Part shown: one piece after another, positions 56,040 through 64,000 of the stretch | Numbering within the stretch: position 1 is the first letter of the stretch | Layout of the letters: each line of letters starts with the position of its first letter | Origin: Saccharum officinarum | Taxonomy: Eukaryota > Streptophyta > Magnoliopsida > Poales > Poaceae | Length of the DNA: 64,000 bases | Direction of reading: 5' to 3' | NCBI GenBank assembly: GCA_020631735.1 | Contig: CM036179.1 | Span: forward strand, 23,675,063 to 23,739,062 | The notes under the pieces: generated by a model | The model's input: the letters and a program-made list of their open reading frames with translations, nothing else | What the model was told of the DNA's origin: nothing | Database searches by the model: none | Position numbers and translations under genes: made by a program

Positions 56040-56950
56040 CTTTTGGGCCCATGACCTAATTCGGCCTGTAGACGGCCCAAATCAGTGTTCCACCTTACCC
56101 AAACCGCTGTCTGCCACGTATTCGGTGGAATGCCGCAATGGCCGCCGTGTGCCCTGGACGTGGCCGTCATGCGTAGAGCGCGGTCGCCATTGCTGCCGCG
56201 TGCCCTCCGCGTGTCTGTGCCCTTGTCCTCCGAATGCCGTGTCGAGCTACCGTAGATGCTCCTCCACTTCTCTGGTTCACCTCTGCTTCGCCACTCGCTC
56301 TTCCTCGCAGCGACACCGCGCGTGGGCGCGTCCGCCATGGACGGTTGAGCCGAGCTCCAGGCCACCATCATTCCTTTGCCTCCAGTCACCCTCCACCTAA
56401 GCCGACTACGCCACTGCGTCTCTCGCACCTCGCTGCACCTCCAGAGCTCCTCGCCTCACCGGTTTCACCCCTGCAGCTTTGTGTCGCCGGAGCACCAGCC
56501 GCCGAGCCGCCGGTCGCCGTGGCTAGGCCGCCTCGGGCAGCTCTAGGCCGAGCCACATCCTTCTATGGGTGCGTGCTAGCCGTGGCTTGCCCTAGCGCCA
56601 CCGCTCGCCGCCAATGCCGCCATCGGCCGCTGGAACCGCGGCAGCGCTGTAGCCGTCGGAGTCGTGCCCCGGCGTGTCACCGCGCACGCGGCTAGGAGGC
56701 CATGGGCCACCTCACGCCAAGCCGCGACCGCCTTCGGATGCACCTCGCCACCGCGCAGCTCCCGCGCTGCTCCTCCGCCGCCGGCGAGCCGCAGGCCGGC
56801 CTTTCCCCTCGCCGGAGGCCGCCTTCCCTGCTCGGCCGGTTTGAGGAAGAGGACCGGCGTCTCCTCTCTCTCCCTCTCTCTGTGTTTGAATGACAGGTGG
56901 GGCTAGGTGGTCCAGCGGGTCCCACTTGTCGGTTTAAGAAAGCGGTTGTC
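56040..56950. other. GC-rich block inside the second long LTR
   Basis: About 900 bp of high GC with CCGCC-type words and overlapping ORFs in several frames. No domain recognised. It has a similar composition to 27480-28320, but I see no obvious base-level identity. Confidence 0.5.
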
Positions 56951-59482
56951 TGGGTATGTATTCGGGTGGAGCTAGCAAATTAAGTGGGGTTGTTCTAATT
57001 CTATTTTTGAATTTCAGAAAATTGGTGAATCTTATAAAAATCATATCTCATGCTAGGTAATTCCAAAAATAGCAAATGTGGACTTTTTGGAAACCTTGAG
57101 AAGAGATCTATGCAGTGGAGTCACAATATGCTAGGTGTTTGTAGATGTTTTCTGATGTTTTTATTTAAGCTTTAAAAATGCTCTAAAATGCTTATAAACT
57201 TGACCAGAGCCATATCTTGAGTTTTAGATATCCAAAAATAGTGATTCTTGTTTTGTTAATTTTGTGATGACATGCACTTGCTAGTAAAAATATTAAACAC
57301 CCTAGTTGTTCACTGTTTTCTTAAGATTTTGATTTGACCTTGATAAATAAGGAAATCTGCATCATATTGCTTGTCATTTTATATCTTGAGTTGTGTTGCT
57401 CCAATTGGTGTGAAATTGTTATGGTAGGCTTTTCATACTATGGATGTACTGTTGTATAAATTTCATGACCATTGCTTACTGTATGCTCAAGTTATTGAGT
57501 TAACTTGTTTATGGCTTACTAAATAGCTTATAAATAATATATAAATGATAAAATAGAAAATGTTGTTCTATTACCTTAGTATGATGTTTCTCTATCATAT
57601 TGATTCATAATATGGCCTTATGTTCACAGAAAATATGGAGTTTTGGAATTAACTTGCCCTCACATGATTTATTGCTATAGCCATTTGTCTTTTTCATAGA
57701 GGTTGTTATACATGTCCAAATGGTTTCAAATTTGGATAGTAGACTTTTGGGAGCATGTGTAGGCCTCTGTAATTTTGGTAGAATTTATTATTCACTTTTG
57801 ATATGTGTTCATAATTCCACCAAATTATCTAAATAAATTAAGAAAATGCATTAAAAGAAATTCTTTAGGAACGGACACTATGTTTTCTGGTGTTCATTAG
57901 TCATGTGTGACATGTTGGTAAAGTTGGTTTTGTCTAATTATATGTTTGCAACATAAGTTAATAATTATTTCTTGCAAATGAGGTTTCTGGACAGATCTAG
58001 GAACTTAGCAAAGTTCTTCATGATAATGTGCTTTGTTGTGAAACTTGTTTATACAAAAGTTGTAGATAATTTATATATCTAGCTTATGTTAAAATTTGGT
58101 GGTATTTGGCCATGTGGTTTAGGAGTTATAGCTGTTTAAAGTTGGGTTACAGAATTGCTTGCTCTCTGTCTGTTAGACCAGTTTCTGTGTTTGCGTAAAT
58201 TCGACATGTTAAACTTTGGAATCATGTTGTGATGATTATAAATGAAATGTAGATAATTTCATAAGCTTTCCATAATGTCTTCTTGCAATTCATTTGGATT
58301 TATAAAACTCCAGATATGATTGATTTATGAAGCTACTGTTTGCTAGTCTAGAAATTGGCATATTCCAGTTATCGTTGTTGCTTCATCTTGAGTTGCTTTG
58401 CATGTTGCTAAGTGTGATTCATGTCCTTGGTGATGAAGTTAGTACACCTGAAACTTGTGAAGATTATGCTTTACTTATTATGCATGGAATGGTTGGTGTG
58501 CTATAGTCAATGAGTGGCTATGAGGGCTTGTATCTTGTTTAAATATTGTGCTTGTCTTATGTGATGCATTCTTATTGCCATTCATCATGTTCATACACAT
58601 GCATCGTCATATCTCATTTAGGTACGTTAGATGCACTACGTGGATGGCAAGATGTGGAGCTGAACCCGAAGATGGAGTTGGTGGATCCATCCCGAAGATC
58701 GAAGGACCGGACAAGTGGTAGATTGGATGATGCTCGCCAAGCGAACTCATCTGACATACTCTAACTTGAGTCGGATCCCAGGCAAGCCCCGGAGCATTAT
58801 AAGCCTCCTATCTTTAAAGCAATTAATTCTATATATGTTATAAGTATTGTTGCATTAAGTGATAGGAGTTGGTTGGAAACCCTTGCTGCATTATATCATT
58901 CCTTGTCCAAATATATGAATCCTTGAATCCTACATAGATTAGGATCGAGTAGATGCTTAGCCCTGCTTTAAGCGGTAGAAGTCAGGTGATTTCCTGTCAC
59001 CTGCGAGATATAGGGATATTCATATATGGCACGGTTGGCTATATTTGCTATCGTGGAATGGAACCATGTGTTAATAAAATGAAATGAGACCGGGCGGGAT
59101 GACGATAGTGAAGCAACAAGGCATGGAGGTCTTGGGTGTGAATCTATCCCCGTCTGAGTCGTTTAAGGACCGATTCGCTGTACGTCCTTGAGTCATGTTG
59201 AACGCAGTCTAACACTTAGTTGGCCGGATAAGCCGTTCCGACCGCGAAGCCGAGTAATGTGGTTCAGGCCGGGAATCGAATGGTAGGTTGCTTCTTGGAG
59301 GAGAGAAAGGATGTGCTTGGGGACATTGGCGTGAGACCAAGGGGGGGTTAGAGTCCCTATCACCTGGCAGAGTGTCGCCCTTGGGGTCGCGACATTATTC
59401 GGGCCCGCGATTCCTGAATCATATGAAACGGTGGCCTGTGCGACCCTGGCAGGGGTCTGCACGGTGAGTGTTAGAAATACCC

Positions 59483-59543
59483 CTCCAGCTGGATAGGAAT
59501 TCGATTCGAATCGCCGTCGCTCCCGGTTAGTGAGCACTTGACT
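59483..59543 (+). promoter_or_regulatory. 61-bp block identical to 30188-30248
   Basis: Perfect match to the first Tekay-like LTR, in a region where the surroundings have many differences. Confidence 0.6.
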
Positions 59544-59779
59544 TGAGCAGCGGCAACGTAGATTCAATTAAATTGAACGGATGGTTAATTGGATCACGAT
59601 GGAAAGATTGCCTCAATTTATACCTGCTATGGTTAATATTGTTTGCTCCTAATAAAGTGAGTGCTCTAGTACAGGTTCTAATATAGATGATAGGTTAATG
59701 ATAATTAACTTGATGCTTAAGCATTAATGATTGATCATCTATATTAAGCTTTTATGCAAAATGTTGTCAAGCTAGCCCC

Positions 59780-59890
59780 ACTTTATATCAGCCTTGCATG
59801 ATCCTTGGTGTCACTTTATTTCTGGTTTCTGACGGGTAAGTCTAGCTGAGTACCTTCTTGTACTCAGGGTTTTATCCCCACTTGTTGCAG
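59780..59890 (+). promoter_or_regulatory. TATA-like box, start region and leader splice signals
   Basis: CTTTATATCA (59781-59790) is followed by CCTTGGTGTCA, then the splice donor GACGG|GTAAGTCTAG (GT at 59836) and acceptor TTGTTGCAG (to 59890). Order and spacing match the first element. Confidence 0.5.
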
Positions 59891-60318
59891 GTTATGATGT
59901 ATCATGGCGGCTGCAAGAGTTGGTTGACTCCTGCCGTAGAGGCGGAGTGTGATCATGGGCATGATCCTTCTTATTTACCTTATCTCTAATGCTTTTGTTG
60001 GAAGTCGACCACGGTACTGGCATGTATTTGAAATAAGAATAATGTTAGTTTCAAATTACTTTGCTTCCGCTACTTTTGAACTTAAGTTGTAATAACTATG
60101 TTGAACTCCGATGTATATTGAATTACTTGTGAAATGGTTATAACATGTGACTTGTTATGTTGAATCACTACGATCTTGGCTGGTATGTTGGTTGGTTTGA
60201 AATCCCTCGTGATTTCATTGGACTACCGGAGTTATATGGGCTCAAGTGCGAGAATTTGATCACTTCGGTGATTGTTTTTGTACTTATGCTCTTATAATTT
60301 GGACGGTTCCGTTACAGC

Positions 60319-60330
60319 TGGTATCGGAGC
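60319..60330 (+). other. Primer binding site of the second Tekay-like element
   Basis: TGGTATCGGAGC two bases after the LTR end at 60316, identical to 31017-31028. Confidence 0.85.
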
Positions 60331-63300
60331 AAGATTCAACATTAAACTTGTCATATGTGTATTTAAAACAAATGTTTTGTTTTATAAAATCAGTTTTATC
60401 AACTTATAGCTATATATAGGTTTGTGAAATCTGAATTCTAAACCTAGTATGCCAGTGGTCAATTTCCTTATGCCCATATAAGGATTATTAGGTGGCTTAT
60501 ATAAGTACTAACTTGGGGGTTTTTAATTTTGCATCTACGCCCAGGCCAAGGTATGTATGTGTGATGACTCTCCCACACTATGCTACCCGGTGTGTCAGAT
60601 TAGAGGTAGCCTTCATATATGAAATAGCCATATATGTTGCTAGTTTACTTTTATGCAACGTCGCATCTACGCTCAGGTAAGTGTGAGTTGTGAGAGCATG
60701 ACCGTACAAACTGCGGTCTAGGGGAGAGCTAGTTTTGGTTACTGGATTATTTACATGTTACACACATGTTTATATGAAGGTACTTAATTGTGGGTGATCG
60801 AATGATTTGGGTAGTTTTGGTGCTACATGTATATATACGAGGGTATATGTACATGGGAGTACTTAGAATTTTACTTCTCTGCTTTCATTGTGTGCTATAT
60901 TGGAAAATGTTGGGCTACAATGAAACTTTTCTGCAGGTACACTAACCACGAACGCGTAAGTCGAATGTAGTTGCCGACTAGCTATATATCGAGAGAGTGC
61001 GTGTTATGCCACCGACATAGAACGTGATTTCCACCTTAGGTTGGCAATCTTGTGAGGACGAAGCATGCATCTTCATGATTGTTGCCTTATGCATAGTTAT
61101 GCTCCTCTCACCCTTATTCTATAGTGTGTAACTTGTGATCAATGTGTTACACTATCTTTCTTGGGTGAAGCTAAACAAGAATGCCTTACTCCATGTTGTT
61201 CACCCAAGCGTTTGCAAATGCTTTAGACCTCACCTAAGTAATTGTGATTCTTAGTAATGAATTAAATTAGTTGGTCTAAGGTAATAATATTTAGAGCTAC
61301 TAGAATAACATGTTTGTGAGCTCTCTTGTTAAGTAGAACAAAGGCAAACTTTGTTTTGCTTATTAAACGTTGGCTGCTAGAGCAGTTTCTGTTGTAGTGA
61401 TGCTTTCATGATCATAATGGTGTTTTCTGTAGTTATAGATAATACCAAAGATATAGCTAACTTACTTATCTAGCTTGTCCTAAAAATTCCATGACCCTAG
61501 GTATTATGGTTTGAGAATTATGAATTTTCGAAGTTTACTGTCAGGTTTTGTTTATGCTCTGAATAGATCTGAATGTTTGATTTATTTGACCTATGTGCAT
61601 AGGGAATCATGTCTTGGAGATAATAGAATAAGTGTAGTACTTTTTCTAAGATTTCTAAAATGTCCTATAACACTAATTTTGGTGGTCTAAATCTCTACTT
61701 ATGAGCTTGTAATGTGGGATGACAGAATCTGTCCAAATCTGGGCAGAGATGTCTTCTTTGTCTTGTTTGGCCTTGTTAGATATAGAATCATCTTAATATG
61801 ATAATAAGAAAGTTATAGACAACTTAATAAGCTTTACATAAAGTTAAGGCTCAGCCTTGTTGGACCCCTAGAACTCCAGTTATGCAATTTTGAAGTTCTT
61901 GTCAGTTTTCTGTCCATATTGGTACAGATCTGAAACATCAGCATGTTTGACCATGCTAACCTATGATTTAGCTTTTGGTATGAATAACTAATGTGTAGCC
62001 ATCTTTCTAAGCTTTCTAGAAAGTCTAGGATCACCTTTATGGGATGTCTACAACCTCAGCTATGGTCGAAACAATTAACTACTATGTTGCTATCCATGTT
62101 CTGTGCTCATGCTAAGTAGCCACCTTAGCTAGCGTTTGTCTTAGGCTAAATCATAGTTAGTTCTTGCTTTAGATGAATGCTTGTTATGGGTGAGCCTGAT
62201 GCTTAGTAGTGGTTGCTTAAGCTAATTGGATTGGATCTCTCCAATGCTTGACTATGATGTTTGGATGTATGCTTGTTAGTTAATTAGTGTCATAGTTGTC
62301 ACTTCGTTTGTCTTCGGTAAGTATACGAGTGTCGAGTAGCTTTATCTTAGAGCACTACTCGAGTTACGCGAAACGATCTCTTGGCGTCATCCCCAATTAG
62401 GTTCTTTTCCTTATGAGCCCAAGTCTGGACCATTAAATATGCGTTATACCATGGTTGTCCTGCAACCGCACGTGAATACCTTTGTTTGATCTACTAGCCA
62501 AGATAGATTCTCTCCAACTCTTCCTTTTGGCTATAGTTGTTTGATGCCAAGTTGTAAGACCCTTAACTGAATCCATGTTGGACCTACTGATTGCCTCTCC
62601 TACAGGTGATCTGGTGCAATGATAATCTTTCGTCGTCTGATCTCAAAATCGGTTGCTTGTAAATTCGGGTATCTACCTTATCAACTCAATCTATGATTGA
62701 CATATTGGTTTTCGTCCTTGAAGTTTGAGTAATCCATCCCTAACCTTCCCAAGTCTCAGGATGTTTATCGATCTTGATCTCATGTTGTTGCCCAACATGA
62801 ATGAATCTTCTATTAATCTTCTATCTGGAACTCACCATGGTGGACGCAAGTCGTGCATAGAATTTAAGCAAGAGTCCATTGATCAGTTGTCTTTAGGAAT
62901 TGAGCTATGATCTCTTGTGAGGTGTTTGATCTACGGATCTCCTCCTCATTGATTTTAAACCTTATGACTACCTTTACTTGCTATACCTCCTTGTATAATG
63001 CTTGTTTTTACCACCCAAATTGTGTCACTTGAAATTTCACCTTGGTGGTGTGATCAGTAATGGTGTTATGAGTAGCAGCTAACGGTGCCGCGACGAAACC
63101 TAGGGCCTCCTTGTGACCGGCCGGCACATGGTTGTGCTACTGGGCACGCGCTGGTATCGTGGTTTCTAGTCATGATCCATTGTGGAACAACATCAACGTG
63201 TTATTCTCATGTGAACTCTTCCTTGGTTATCTCCCCATATCTTATCGTAAGATCCATATCTTAGACTGAAGGTAGTGGAGTTTCCTTCTGAAGTTGCCAA

Positions 63301-64000
63301 GAGGATAACCTTTAAAGAACAGGTCATCTACATAAACATTAACAGACTGCAATAGGTGGTAGACAAGTGACTCTACTTAGTTGTCAGACTATTGACGAAC
63401 GTCATCTAGTGAGCAACGTATCTCATTCCTGTTGGATAAAAAGGACACACAACACTTAATCTTGGACAAGTTATCTGTGAGATGAGAATCGATTGTCGCA
63501 TTGTGCATGTGACCGGAGCTATCCAAGTCGCAATCTTGGGTGCATAATGACCATACAATCGAAATCAACCATCTCTAGAATAACTTCCTATTTGCTAACT
63601 TCGATGGCAACCATCCGTTCTGCATCAACTACAGTTGTTGTGGTCAAGAGGAAAGATTTGGAACTTTTTAGTGTTGAGAGACAACTAATTAGTTACCAAT
63701 AGGAAGGTTAATCTCTAGCTAGGTAACGATTCTTTGGTAGCTACGAAGGCTATGTCTTACAGAGCAATAACCAACAAGAAGTTAATCAACTAGCCAACAA
63801 CTTGAGTGATATTCTGATATTCTATCTTCCACAGCCATTGTGACCAAGTTAATTCCATCTTGGACAATCACACAGATAGTGCAAAGTGTTCAATCAGCTG
63901 AGGTGAAGAATTAGAGAAAGTATGCCCTAGTTCTGATCTGTATCTTTGTGCCCATAGGTACCACAAACGGTTTGTCCATAACTTTATTGGACGAAGTGTC
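60331..64000 (+). other. Leader and non-coding internal region of the second Tekay-like element
   Basis: 60331-61120 matches the leader of the first element, including the acceptor-like TTTTCTGCAG (to 60936). From 61123 on there is no match and no ORF above about 70 codons with recognisable sequence. From 61360 to 62100 I see loosely repeated modules of roughly 150-200 bp (words such as AGTTATAGA, AAGCTTT, CAGATCTGAA), also found in the LTR near 58060-58330. Confidence 0.5.

Larger units (their letters stand above)
54884..60316 (+). repeat. 5' LTR of the second Tekay-like element (5433 bp)
   Basis: It has an AT-rich start with AAACA-type words (about 55180-55340), a GC-rich block (56040-56950), a long AT-rich stretch (56950-58620), then the conserved promoter part. 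The end is fixed by the PBS two bases later. Confidence 0.8.
54884..64000 (+). mobile_element. Second Tekay/Del-like retrotransposon, 5' part
   Basis: TGTAACACCCC start, 5433-bp LTR, CCGTTACA end, and the same TGGTATCGGAGC primer binding site. The last 1.5 kb of the LTR and the first ~750 bp of the leader are clearly related to 29500-31720. No gag-pol or H3-tail ORF is visible before the window ends, so either the coding region is beyond 64000 or this is a non-autonomous relative. Confidence 0.8.

Noticed and set aside
56125..56906. ORFs in the GC-rich block of the second LTR
   Set aside because: Same reason: overlapping frames, biased composition, no recognisable protein.
1..64000. rRNA or tRNA genes
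   Set aside because: I saw no rRNA segment and no cloverleaf with A and B boxes; the tRNA-like 12-mers are retrotransposon primer binding sites.

Overview
This window is a stretch of plant nuclear DNA, almost certainly from a grass and probably from the Andropogoneae (the Miscanthus, sugarcane and sorghum group). The reasons are the nested LTR retrotransposons of grass type, many Tourist- and Stowaway-like MITEs, GC-rich grass-style leader regions, and the absence of bacterial gene organisation. One 100-base run of N (38097-38196) marks an assembly gap.

1-26983 is a nest of retrotransposons. The oldest layer is a decayed Tat/Grande-like Ty3-gypsy element on the minus strand: gag-protease-RT-RNase H-integrase from about 26983 down to 21948, then an antisense additional ORF on the plus strand at 19323-21246 and 1-248. 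A Copia (SIRE/Maximus-type) element, also on the minus strand, sits inside that antisense ORF (249-19317, target duplication ACAGC). It has two 2.35 kb LTRs and a gag but no visible pol. Inside its gag lies a young chromovirus-like gypsy element (8460-16315, minus strand, target duplication GGTTG) with a complete 1541-aa polyprotein and nearly identical 1143-bp LTRs. A 641-bp hAT MITE (4737-5377) interrupts the non-coding part of the Copia element.

26984-38096 is a plus-strand Tekay/Del-like chromovirus inserted in the gag of the Tat element. It has a 4.03 kb 5' LTR, an extra ORF before gag, gag-pol with a chromodomain-like end, and a 3' LTR cut by the gap. The extra ORF (31797-32849, 350 aa) starts with a near-exact copy of the histone H3 N-terminal tail, followed by a compact domain, a long coiled coil and an acidic tail. 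Both ORFs begin directly after a splice-acceptor-like sequence. This is the most interesting system in the window: a retrotransposon that carries an H3-tail mimic together with a chromodomain-like integrase end.

38197-54883 is the only gene-like region. It holds an 11-exon RPA70-like OB-fold gene (minus, 40553-43005) whose exon phases all agree, a terminal exon of an uncharacterised protein (minus, 44007-44428), a GC-rich putative promoter/leader, a tandem repeat block, a Helitron-like 3' end (39726), paired hairpins and a dense MITE cluster. The RPA-like gene may be Helitron cargo.

54884-64000 is the start of a second, diverged Tekay/Del-like element with a very long 5.43 kb LTR. It shares promoter, leader splice signals and PBS with the first, but no ORF is visible before the window ends.
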